Of a stretch of 64,000 nucleotides of DNA, positions 28,365 through 37,075 are shown one piece after another. The translations under genes and the position numbers were made by a program. The first letter of the stretch is position 1. The number at the start of each line of letters is the position of its first letter. Origin of the DNA: Methylobacterium sp. Leaf99 (lineage in GTDB: Bacteria; Pseudomonadota; Alphaproteobacteria; Rhizobiales; Beijerinckiaceae); the NCBI RefSeq assembly GCF_001422375.1, contig NZ_LMMU01000001.1, forward strand, positions 2,147,553 through 2,211,552, given 5' to 3'. Below the pieces are notes generated by a model. That model was given only the letters and a program-made list of their open reading frames with translations, had not been told where the DNA came from and did not search any database.

Positions 28365-30923
28365 ATGCCGATGGACCGCGAGCCGATCGTCTTCACCTGG
28401 CGATCCGCGCCGGCCGAGCACGCCCTCGCCATCGCGTTGACCCTCGGGCTCGGCGGCCCCCTCGCCCTCATCGCCCTCCTGTGCCTGCGCGACCTCGTCG
28501 GCGTGCTGGTGGCCCCCGATCACGGCGCGGCCGCCTTCCTGCACGTGGCCGCGAGCCTGCCGTGGCGTCCGGCCGGAACCGGCCCGTCCGTGCTGTTCGC
28601 GGGCTGGCTCCTCGGGCCGGCCGAGCGGGTGCGCCTCGCCCTCGCGGTGCTCTCGGGCGCGGCCCTGGCCTCGGCGGCCCTCGGCTGGGGCGTCGCCCGC
28701 CTGTGCTTCCTCGCCCAGAGCCGCACGGTGGTGCGCCTCAACGCCCGCGTCACCGACGCCATCCTGCGCGCCCCCCCCGCCGCCCGCGACGACGCCCGCG
28801 CCCTGGCCCAGGCCCTCGGCGACCTGCTCGCCCGCATCGACACCCTGTTCGGCCTCGGCCTCCTCGTGCCCGCCATGGCCCTCGGCTCCGCCCTCCTGGC
28901 CCTCGGCCTCGCCTGGCTGGCGGCGCCGCGCCTCGTGCCCGCCGTGGCCGTGGGGCTCCTGGCCGCCGGCCTCGCCCGCGCCCTGATCCAGCGGCGGATG
29001 CGGGCCCGCACGGCCCTGCGCCTGCGCTCGGGCGCCACCTTCGAGCGGGCGCTGGCCGACCTCATCCGCCGGATGCCGGCCGTGCGCGCCCACGGGGCCG
29101 GCCCCTTCGAGCGCGCCCGCCTCGCCGCCAAGGGCCAGGCCGCCCGCACGGCCCTGGAGCGCTCGGAATCGGCCCTGGCCTATGCCCGCGCCCCCTCCCT
29201 GGCGCTGGGCATCCTCCTGCCCGCCATCGTCGTCGCCGTCGCCCTGTGGCGCGGGGGCGACGGGGCGCCCGTCGCCCCCGGCGCCCTGGTGGCGGCGGGC
29301 GGCGGCTTCGCCCTCGCGGTGGTGGCGCTCGCCGTCGCCCTGCACCTGCACACCGTCCACCGCGACCTGCTGGCGACCTTTCACGCCATCGCCCACGCCC
29401 TGCCGGCCCTGGAGGCCCGCACCCCGCCCCGCCCGGCGCGGATCGCGGCCTTCCCCGAATCCGGGGCCCTCCACGCCCACGGGGTCGGCGCCTACGACCC
29501 GGTCACGGGCGAGCGCCTCGCCCAGGTCGACGTCGCCCTCGCCATGCCGGGCCACGTCGCCATCCTGGGCGAGCGCGGCGGCGGCGGGCGGGCGCTCGCC
29601 GCCCTCCTGGCCGGCCAGCTCGAACCCACGGCCGGGTCCGTCACCTACGGCGGAACGGATCTGCGCGCCTTCGCGCCCGAGGAGCGGGCCCGCCGCATCG
29701 CGCTGGCCGGCGCCGAGGCCATCCTCGTCGAGGGGTCCCTGCGCCAGAACATCCTGTACGGCGCGGCGCATCTCCACGCGGCCCAGGGCGAGCCCGACGA
29801 CCTCCGGTCGATCCTCGCCCTCACGGGCCTTGACGCCATCGTGTACGCCCGCGGCCTCGAGGGCACCGTCGATCCGGGCGCCGAACCCGCCGTCGCCCGC
29901 GCCGTGGTCGCCGCCCGCGACGCCGTGCGCGCGGCGCTGGCCGCCGACAAGGCCGGCCGCCTCGTCGAGCCGTTCGATCCGGCCCGCTACAACCACCAGG
30001 CCACGGTGGGCGAGAACATTCTGTTCGGCGAGGCCGTGGGCCCGGCCTTCGCGCCGGAGCGCATCGCCGCCCATCCGTATCTCCGCGCCGTGCTGGAGGC
30101 CGAGGATCTGGCCCGGCCCCTGGCGCAGGTCGGCCTGCAGGTGGCCCGCAGCCTCGTGGAGATCTTCGCCGACCTCCCCGACGACCATTCCCTGTTCGAC
30201 GCGTTCTCCCTGTTCCCGGCCTCCGAGCGCGGCTTCTTCGAGGACCTCGTCGCCCGCATGCCCGAGGCCAAGGGCTGGCGCCGCGGCCCGGCGGGCCAGC
30301 GCGACCGCAAGCGCCTCATCGGCCTGGCCCTGCGCTACAGCGAGACCCGCCACCGCTTCGGCCTCGTCGACGCCGCCTTCGAGGACCGGATCGTCGCCGC
30401 CCGCCACTCCTTCGCCCGGCTGATGCCGCCCTCGCTCCGCGACAGCATCGAGTTCTACGATCCCGCCACCCTCACGGCCGCCGCCAGCCTGGAGGAGAAC
30501 ATTTTGTTCGGCCGCATCAACGGCGAGGAGGCCGGGGCCGAGGCGCGGGTGCGCGCCCTGGTGCGCCGGGTGCTGGCCGACGAGGGCCTGGAGCCCACGG
30601 TCTACCGCCTCGGCCTCGACAGCCGGGTCGAGCCCGGGATGGGCGGCGGCGGCGCCAGTCTCGGCGAGAACGCCATCGGCCCGCGCGAGCGCATCGCCAT
30701 CGACCTCGCCCGCTGCCTCGTGCGCCGCCCCGACATCGCCGTGGTCGCCATCGCCCTCGAAGACCGCAAGCCCGAGGAGATCCGCCCCCGCCTCGCGGCC
30801 CTCCGCGCCGCCCGCACCGGCCGCGGTCTCATCGTCTGCCTGCCCGACGCCGCGATCCTCGACGGGGCGGCACCGTTCGACGCGGTGCTGCGGGTGGAGC
30901 GGAATACCGTGGTGGCGGAGTAG
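28365..30923 (+). CDS. ABC-exporter-like membrane protein with degenerate ATPase motifs
   Basis: An 852-residue protein. Residues about 15-310 contain six or so membrane segments arranged like an ABC exporter permease. The remainder resembles an ABC ATPase but lacks its catalytic residues: the Walker A position reads GERGGGGRAL (no Lys), the signature position reads IGPRERIAIDLARC (no LSGGQ), and Walker B reads IAVVAIALEDR. Three copies of a Q-loop-side motif are present (RQNILYG, GENILFG, EENILFG), two of them in long insertions. I recall relatives in other Hyphomicrobiales, so it is probably a maintained pseudo-ATPase rather than a decayed gene. Start choice between 28365 and 28371 is open. 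Confidence 0.75.
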   Translation: MPMDREPIVFTWRSAPAEHALAIALTLGLGGPLALIALLCLRDLVGVLVAPDHGAAAFLHVAASLPWRPAGTGPSVLFAGWLLGPAERVRLALAVLSGAALASAALGWGVARLCFLAQSRTVVRLNARVTDAILRAPPAARDDARALAQALGDLLARIDTLFGLGLLVPAMALGSALLALGLAWLAAPRLVPAVAVGLLAAGLARALIQRRMRARTALRLRSGATFERALADLIRRMPAVRAHGAGPFERARLAAKGQAARTALERSESALAYARAPSLALGILLPAIVVAVALWRGGDGAPVAPGALVAAGGGFALAVVALAVALHLHTVHRDLLATFHAIAHALPALEARTPPRPARIAAFPESGALHAHGVGAYDPVTGERLAQVDVALAMPGHVAILGERGGGGRALAALLAGQLEPTAGSVTYGGTDLRAFAPEERARRIALAGAEAILVEGSLRQNILYGAAHLHAAQGEPDDLRSILALTGLDAIVYARGLEGTVDPGAEPAVARAVVAARDAVRAALAADKAGRLVEPFDPARYNHQATVGENILFGEAVGPAFAPERIAAHPYLRAVLEAEDLARPLAQVGLQVARSLVEIFADLPDDHSLFDAFSLFPASERGFFEDLVARMPEAKGWRRGPAGQRDRKRLIGLALRYSETRHRFGLVDAAFEDRIVAARHSFARLMPPSLRDSIEFYDPATLTAAASLEENILFGRINGEEAGAEARVRALVRRVLADEGLEPTVYRLGLDSRVEPGMGGGGASLGENAIGPRERIAIDLARCLVRRPDIAVVAIALEDRKPEEIRPRLAALRAARTGRGLIVCLPDAAILDGAAPFDAVLRVERNTVVAE

Positions 30924-31033
30924 GGGACCCCAAAAAAATCCCCCTATTGCCGCCCCAATGGGATGCGATAAGCCGGACCGATTGCATCGCACGGCGGACG
31001 CGCCGGACGGGTCGCTCCATCCTCGGGCCGCGC

Positions 31034-32290
31034 ATGGTCTCACCCCTTCGACCGTTCCTCCTGGCCGCGCTCCTGGCCGCGCTCCTGGCGGGTGGCGCCA
31101 TCGCGCCCGCCGACGCCGCCACCGGCAAGGCGTTCGCGCCGATACCGGCCGCGACCCTGGGGCTGATGCAGGCCAAGGGCACCACGGCCCAGGCCCCGGT
31201 GCTGTTCCGCGCCTATAAGAAGGAGAGCGAGATCGAGGTGTGGAAGCGCGCCGCGGGCGGCCGCTTCGTCCTCGTCAAGACGTTTCCCATCTGCCGCTGG
31301 TCGGGGCAGCTCGGCCCCAAGCGCAAGACCGGCGACCGCCAGACCCCGGAGGGGTTCTACACGGTGCCCCAGCGCCAGATGAACCCGAATTCGAGCTACT
31401 ACCTCTCCTTCGACGTCGGCTATCCCAACGCCTACGACCGCGCCCACGGCTCCACCGGCTCGGCCGTGATGGTCCACGGCGTGTGCTCGTCCATGGGCTG
31501 CTTCGCCATGACCGACGCCGTGGTGGGCGAGATCTACGCCATCGCCCGCGAGGCCTTCGCCGGCGGCCAGGCGGCGTTCCAGTTCCAGTCCTACCCGTTC
31601 CGGATGACAGCCCAGAACATGGCCCGCCACCGCACCGACCCCAACATCGAGTTCTGGCGCCAGCTCAAAGCCGGGTCCGACCGGTTCGAGGCCCTGGGCG
31701 AGGAGCCCGCCGTGAGCGTGGTCGCCGGCCGCTACGCCTTCGCCCCCGACCGGGACCCCGTCCGCGAGGCTCGGGTGGCCGCCCATCGGGCCGACGAGGA
31801 GGCCCGCATCGCCCAGGCGGTGGAGGACGGGAGTGCGGCCGTGCGCACCACCTATTCCGATGGCGGCCAGCACGCGTTCTGGGCGGCGCACGCCGCGCGG
31901 GGCGGGTCCCTGGGCGAGGTCAGCCGGCCCGAGGCCCTGGCCTATGCCGGCCTGGAGGTGGTGACGATCCCGGCGCGCCCCCGCGTCGTCGTCGCCGAGT
32001 CCGTGTGGTCGCGCTGGCTCGGCCCGGCCCTGCGCACCGCCTTCGCCCGCTCGGCCAACCTGTCGCGGCCGGCCGAGGCGGGGCGGTTCGGGCCCCTGCT
32101 CACCGCCTACGCCGACACCCTGCCGCGCATGGTGCGGGCCAGCCTCGCCGGCACCCTGCCGGTGCCCGAGGGGCTCGCGCCGCAGGGGGGCGCGGGCAAG
32201 GACGTCACGGGCCAGGGTGTCCTGGGCAAGGACGCGGCGGGCAAGGACGCGGCGGGTTTCACCGGTCCCGGGCGCCTCGCCCGGCGCTGA
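31034..32290 (+). CDS. L,D-transpeptidase (YkuD fold), YafK-like, exported
   Basis: A 418-residue protein with a signal peptide (FLLAALLAALLAGGAIAPADA). The catalytic domain (about 60-220) shows the YkuD motif VMVHGVCSSMGCFAM, where the last Cys is the nucleophile and the His is upstream. The motifs RKTGDRQTPEGFY and NPNSSYYLSFDVGYPN are typical of YafK/DpaA-like enzymes that form or cut peptidoglycan cross-links. The C-terminal 200 residues are Ala-rich and end in short GKDAAGKDAAG repeats. It acts in the periplasm. The ATG at 31034 is next to the signal peptide. Confidence 0.88.
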   Translation: MVSPLRPFLLAALLAALLAGGAIAPADAATGKAFAPIPAATLGLMQAKGTTAQAPVLFRAYKKESEIEVWKRAAGGRFVLVKTFPICRWSGQLGPKRKTGDRQTPEGFYTVPQRQMNPNSSYYLSFDVGYPNAYDRAHGSTGSAVMVHGVCSSMGCFAMTDAVVGEIYAIAREAFAGGQAAFQFQSYPFRMTAQNMARHRTDPNIEFWRQLKAGSDRFEALGEEPAVSVVAGRYAFAPDRDPVREARVAAHRADEEARIAQAVEDGSAAVRTTYSDGGQHAFWAAHAARGGSLGEVSRPEALAYAGLEVVTIPARPRVVVAESVWSRWLGPALRTAFARSANLSRPAEAGRFGPLLTAYADTLPRMVRASLAGTLPVPEGLAPQGGAGKDVTGQGVLGKDAAGKDAAGFTGPGRLARR

Positions 32291-32465
32291 CGGCCGTCGT
32301 GACCATGTGCGAACCCGCACATCGGTTGTCCGGGGGGCTGCTTACCTCAGACTCGTTCCACTGCAATCCTGGCACACTATCGGCCGCCACCCCGCGCGAC
32401 GACGCCGTCGTGCGGGCCGGCGAGGGGCCCTGAGGCCCGGGCGGATCAGGGCAATTGGTAAGACG

Positions 32466-33422
32466 ATGTCACTTGCGAACGGGCTTCACGCGAACGGGTT
32501 CGATCATGCCGACGACGGCCGGGCCCGGCCGGACGACGGCCTCAGCCTGCGCTTCTGGGGCGTGCGCGGGTCGACCCCCGTCAGCGGGCCGGACTACGTC
32601 GAGTTCGGCGGCAGCACGCCGTGCCTGGAGATCCGCTGCGGGACGCGGCTGTTCCTCCTCGATGCGGGCTCGGGCCTCAACGCCTGCGGCCGGCACCACC
32701 GGGACGCGCTCCCCCGCGACATCGACCTCCTGTTCAGCCACCTGCACATCGACCACACCGCCGGCCTGCCGTTCTTCAAGCCGGTGGTGCTCGATCCGGA
32801 GCGCACCATCAACACCTGGTGCGGCAACCTCGACGGGGAGAGCGCCGGCCCCGCCCTCGACCGGCTGTTCGCGCCGCCCCTGTTCCCCGTCAGCCTCGAC
32901 ATCCTGCCGTGCCGCCTCGCCCATCACGGCTTCCGCGCCGGCGAGACCCTGACCTTCGCCGACGGCGCCCGGGTCGACACCATCCTGCTCAACCATCCGC
33001 AAGGGTCCGTGGGCTACCGCTTCGACCATGCCGGCCGGCGCCTGTGCGTGATCAGCGACATCGAGCATTCCGATCCGTGGCCCGACCCGGCCCTGCGGGA
33101 GTTCGTGCGCGGCGCCGACCTCATGATCTACGACGGCATGTTCACCGAGGGCGAGTATCCCGTGTGCCGGGGCTGGGGCCACTCGACCTGGCAGAAGGGC
33201 ATGGAGCTCGCCCGCGCCGCCGGCGTCGAGGCCCTGGGCATCATCCACCTCCATCCCTGCCACACCGACGACACCCTGCGCCGGATGGAGGCCGAGATGC
33301 AGGCGGCCATGCCCACGAGCTTCATCGCCCGCGAGCGCCAGGAGATCGTCCTCCCGCCCCGCCCGAACCCGGTGGACACCCGCGCCCGCGCGCAGCCCGC
33401 CGCCGCCCTGGCCTTCCCCTGA
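32466..33422 (+). CDS. Metallo-beta-lactamase-fold hydrolase
   Basis: A 318-residue cytoplasmic protein. The zinc-binding motif FSHLHIDHTAGLPFF (HxHxDH) lies near residues 92-106. Further ligand-type positions are the Asp of LCVISDIEH and the His of IIHLHPCHTDD near the C-terminus. The opening LRFWGVRGSTPVSG is typical of the cyclic-phosphodiesterase/RNase-Z-like MBL group that occurs in two-component contexts. The substrate is unknown. The ATG at 32466 is used. Confidence 0.87.
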   Translation: MSLANGLHANGFDHADDGRARPDDGLSLRFWGVRGSTPVSGPDYVEFGGSTPCLEIRCGTRLFLLDAGSGLNACGRHHRDALPRDIDLLFSHLHIDHTAGLPFFKPVVLDPERTINTWCGNLDGESAGPALDRLFAPPLFPVSLDILPCRLAHHGFRAGETLTFADGARVDTILLNHPQGSVGYRFDHAGRRLCVISDIEHSDPWPDPALREFVRGADLMIYDGMFTEGEYPVCRGWGHSTWQKGMELARAAGVEALGIIHLHPCHTDDTLRRMEAEMQAAMPTSFIARERQEIVLPPRPNPVDTRARAQPAAALAFP

Positions 33423-33585
33423 CGCGGCGTCCCGCGGGGGCCCGGCAGCCCCGTTTCGCCCCGTCCGCGCCCGCCGATCCCTTTGCCCGCAAAACTTGTC
33501 CGGAGGGGGTTGCCAGCCGGAAACGGAGCTTCTAAACACCGGCTCGCGGCCGGCACGTCTCCTTCGAGACCCACCGGCCCGGCAC

Positions 33586-33662
33586 GCGCCCGTAGCTCAG
33601 CTGGATAGAGCACCAGACTACGAATCTGGGGGTCAGAGGTTCGAATCCTTTCGGGCGCGCCA
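33586..33662 (+). tRNA. tRNA-Arg (anticodon ACG)
   Basis: The acceptor arm GCGCCCG pairs with CGGGCGC, CCA is encoded, the anticodon stem CCAGA/TCTGG encloses loop CTACGAA with anticodon ACG, and the T-arm is GGTTCGAATCC. The gene is intact; its 3' 47 bases serve as the left attachment site of the adjacent island. Confidence 0.96.
33616..33662 (+). other. attL: 47-bp direct repeat, left end of genomic island
   Basis: From gactacgaatctggg to the CCA end of tRNA-Arg, this segment is identical to 54786-54832. The copy here keeps the tRNA complete, as usual for tRNA-targeting integrases. Confidence 0.92.
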
Positions 33663-33700
33663 TTCCTTTCAATAACTTAGCTGAAAAATCCTGCATCCTT

Positions 33701-33738
33701 GCTTCCCAAATTGTGCGATTGGGAAGCACATGGGAAGC
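33701..33738. promoter_or_regulatory. Putative integrase arm sites, left end
   Basis: One inverted GCTTCCC (33701-33707) and two direct GGGAAGC copies (33721-33727, 33732-33738) with starts exactly 11 bp apart. The same heptamer cluster occurs at the right end of the island. Confidence 0.6.
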
Positions 33739-33888
33739 CGCGGAGAGTCTTGAGTGGGAATTGGCTATCACGTCTGTGTGACCGAAACGCCGTCCCTAGG
33801 TAAAATCGCTATGCCATCGTCAATCTTACATTGGTAGGTCTGGTCAGCGTACGGCAGAAATTCCCCAAAAAGGGGGAATAGCCTGACG

Positions 33889-34434
33889 ATGCGCATGGCC
33901 TTGGTGGTCATGGTAGAGGGTGGGCTAGCGGCCCGTAATCCGGTCCAAGAAAATGCTCAGCTCATCACCACCGGGTCAGCCGTTGTCGGCGAGGCCGGGC
34001 GACACGCTGATGGACTTAGAGGTGGCGAAATCCCTGCCGAACGTGTTCGGGAATGCAGACATTTTCGGGCGCACTACCAACGCCGGCCGCGTCACCGCGC
34101 AGTACGCCAGCAGCCAGGCCAAAAAAGCGACCCTGATCCGCAAAAAATTATCCTATCGAGACCAATGAGACGACGATGACGCGCGCCGATCGTCATCCCG
34201 AACACGCAGACGACGACGGTGACCGGCATGGTTGGTGCCACCCCCGTTTCCGAGAGCGCCACCACGCAGAGCTATTCGGTTATTGAGCCGCACACTCCGC
34301 AAGGCTACTCCCAGGTAACTCCTGCAATTCCGGTCGCCGTGCAGGAGGGTCAGTCTGTAACGCTGGAAGGACGCACGCTCACCATCCTGCGCGTGCAGCC
34401 AAAAAAGATTGAGTACACCGTCAACTGGCGCTGA
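33889..34434 (+). pseudogene. Frameshifted hypothetical gene
   Basis: Protein-like segments continue across different frames. One frame has a piece with GDTLMDLEVAKSLPNVFG and ADIFGRTTNAGRVTAQYA (to about 34140). A short piece NYPIETNETTMTR follows after an A-run. The last piece, to 34434, contains VTGMVGATPVSESATTQSY and ends in ILRVQPKKIEYTVNWR. At least two frameshifts are needed to join them, one at the homopolymer near 34141. The family is not recognised. It sits directly inside attL. Confidence 0.5.
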
Positions 34435-34548
34435 CCGCCTGACGTTAGGTTGGCAGCCGATGCCACTTCGCTCGACGTGCTGCACCTCGAGGCGATAAGT
34501 ATCATCAAGGCGGAAAGCGAATGGCAGTCACGGCATCTGCCGCGTTAG

Positions 34549-36010
34549 CTCGACTTTGGCCATTCATACTGCGTGGCAGAGGGCATAGGCCCAAGGTGCT
34601 GGTAAGCGGAAGCGCGGTTTTGTTTGAGGGTGTCGGCGCGGTGATGTCGCAGAACCTTGCTCGCGCTAGATCGCGTGACGCACGGCAGCCAGGGCATCGG
34701 CAAAAGTCGGTCGCGGTTTTGGGTACCACGTGGCGGAGGCAACGCGTCGCCACTGGCGAGCCGAGAGCCGTGTGGCCAGCAGCGTAACAATCGAGAACAG
34801 GGCGAGCAGGCAGGGGGTGGTGCGGGCAATCGCTGTGTCAGACCACTGCCGCTCTCGTCTCGACGCCGAGATGAGCGCGGGTTTCCTGGAAAGTGACCTC
34901 GACGCTCCAGCGGTGCACGAACCAGGATACGATCTGCGCGGGCACGCGGTCGAGGTCGGTGCAGAGCAGGACCTGAGGTGCGAAGCGCGCCTCGGGATCG
35001 CGGACGAGCACCCAGCGGATCGGCACGACGGGCAGGCCGCCGTGCCGCCACACCGCAGTCGCCGAGGCGATCTCGATCACCCGCGTGCCTGATCCGTACC
35101 AGCCCGGCACCGTGAGCCGGCGCCAGCGCGTGTCCTTGGCCGTGAGGGCCGCGGCGAGCGTAGGCAGCCGCGCTCCCTTGGTCCGCGGGCGTCCGATCGT
35201 GCCGGGCGGCCGCGGCGGGGCGGCCTCGAATAGCGCCGCATCGAGCCGCAGCCGGGTGATTGCCGTAATGCCGCCGCGGCGCATGGCGTCGAGGAACAGC
35301 AAGGTCGAGAATCCGCCGTCGCCCACCACCACGTGGTCGCGCTCCAGCAGCAAGCGTCGGGTCTGGAGGACGCGTTGCCGCCCGACATCAAGCAGTGGCT
35401 TGTGCCAGCGGCCCCGTTCGCGGCAGCACGTTCGGACGGCACCAGCGTAGTGAGGAATGGCAGCGCCCAGATCCGCTCGGCCCAGGGGACTGGGGTGAGC
35501 AACATCAGCTCATCCAGCGCAGCCCGCTCGCCTTGACGAAAGGGCTGTCCGACGAGCTAACCGGATCGCGGTAGATGCCCTTGGCCATGATCCGCTTGCC
35601 GCAGCGGAGCTCGATCGTATCGTCGAGCCCGAGCACCACGGGGCCGTGCGGCACGAAGGCATCGATGAGAAGTCCGAGCAAGATGCGGCTGCCAGTGCGC
35701 GGTTACCACGCGGCGCGGTTGAGGATGCGGTGGACGTTCACGAACCGTCGCTCCTGCGCGCGGCCCATGATCCGCAGGACGCTGGTCACCGTGCGCCGAC
35801 CGGGGGTGAGGATCTCGCCGATCAGTAGAACCTGAGCGTATCGCCACGAGCGATGGACGAACAGCGGCGCGAACGCCAGGATGAGGTGGGCGAAGCGAGC
35901 GGGCAGATCAGGCATCAGGTGTTTCTTACTCGGGACGACGCGAACCTACCCGTCGTGCCCGCTTCGTCACTCCATCCCTCAACCGTCCATCAAATTGGCC
36001 AGAGTCGAGT
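34549..36010 (-). mobile_element. IS701-like element, decayed
   Basis: The ends are imperfect inverted repeats: CTCGACTTTGGCCATT at the left, and GGCCAGAGTCGAG at the right, which reads CTCGACTCTGGCC in reverse. TTAG flanks both sides (34545-34548 and 36011-36014), matching the YTAR target duplication of IS701. The transposase inside is broken. Confidence 0.7.
34555..35915 (-). pseudogene. IS701-family (DDE_5-like) transposase, multiple lesions
   Basis: The N-terminus at 35915 (MPDLPARFAHLILAFAPLFVH) is followed by a stop near 35703. Later pieces in shifted frames contain VVLGLDDTIELRCGKRI, WMSLMLLTPVPWAERIWALP, VVVGDGGFSTLLFLDAM and WSVEVTFQETRAHLG, covering the three acidic catalytic positions. 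The tail (FADALAAVRHAI) is interrupted by a further stop near 34670. The family likeness is clear but the reading frame is not functional. Confidence 0.7.
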
Positions 36011-36842
36011 TTAGACCCTGTTTGATAAGGCTCGGACAATCCGTCTGACGAGGATCATGGCTGCTGCGAGGACGAAGAAGGCGAGCGCAGAGGACGGGGT
36101 AGCCTCGTGGTCGCGAGCCAACCTACGGCAGCGGGCGATCCAGCCGAAGCTACGCTCGACAACCCACCGCCTGGGCTGCACTGCAAAGCCTTTCTGGCCC
36201 TCCTTGGGTTCGACGATCTCGACCGTGATGGTCGTGGCCACGCCAGCGCCCTCGCCTCGATAGGCACGGTCGGCAAAGCAGTGGGCCAAGAAGGGGAACG
36301 GTCCGCGCGAGGCTCAAAGCAGGGCAATCGCGCCGTGGCTGTCGTGCAGGTCAGCGGGTGAGACCCCGGCCACGAGCAGGCGGCCGTCCGTATCCGTCAG
36401 CGCGTGGCGTTTGCGCCCGACGACCCGTCGGGCCGGATCGTAACCGCACTTGCCGGCCACCCCCACGCCACCCGAGCGGGCAGCTTGCACATCGACGACG
36501 CAGCCGGTCGGGCCAGGCCTCACGTCCGACCCGCTCACGGTCAGCCATCGTGAGGGCACGGGCGAGGTGCTCGAACACGCCTGTCTGCGAGAGGCGCAAG
36601 AACCAGCGATGCACCGTGCTCCACGGCGGGAAGTCCAGCGGCAGCTGCCGCCACGCGCATCCTGTCCGCAGCACGAACAGCATGCCGTCAAAGACTGCGC
36701 GCAGTGGCCGGCGCCACGGGCGGCCTGTGCTGGACGGCGCAGGCAGAAGCGGCGCAAGCACCGCCCACTCGGCATCGCTGAGATTGGTTGCGTAAGGCAG
36801 GCTTTCGCGCGCAAGCTCGGCGCGGGCGGCGGGCGTCCACAT
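36011..36842 (-). pseudogene. IS5-family transposase, frameshifted and interrupted
   Basis: The first frame begins at 36842 (MWTPAARAELARESLPYATN) and covers the DUF4096-like N-terminal domain (LSDAEWAVLAPLLP, FRTGCAWRQLP-type region). A frame change near 36530 leads to GKCGYDPARRVVGRKRHALTDTDGRLL. A TGA near 36315 then interrupts the frame before LAHCFADRAYRGEG and RRWVVERSFGWIARCRRLARD. The first shift may be programmed, as in IS427-group elements; the stop is a lesion. The element abuts the IS701 remnant. Its terminal repeats are not clear; ttagaccctgtttgataagg at the left is only weakly matched near 36908. Confidence 0.75.
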
Positions 36843-37075
36843 CGGGGTTCCTGGGTGAGCGTCAAACACTCTCCCAACGCCCGCGATGCTCGCCGCTTAC
36901 CCAATAGCTAAGCTGTTCTGCCCATTATAAAACGCGGTTTTACCTCCTTCACCCTAGGTTAGTAGGCAACAGCTTTGCGAGGCGAAAGTCGAAGTTCCGT
37001 GCCGACATATCGCTTTTTGTCTAACCGAACGAATAACACACGGATACGCATGTCGGATTTAGGGGAGGGCCACTC

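Noticed and set aside
25233..31043. Open frame of 1936 codons on the minus strand
   Set aside because: It runs antisense through the histidine kinase and ABC-like genes, is His/Gly/Asp-rich low-complexity sequence and has no family likeness; it is an artefact of high GC third positions.
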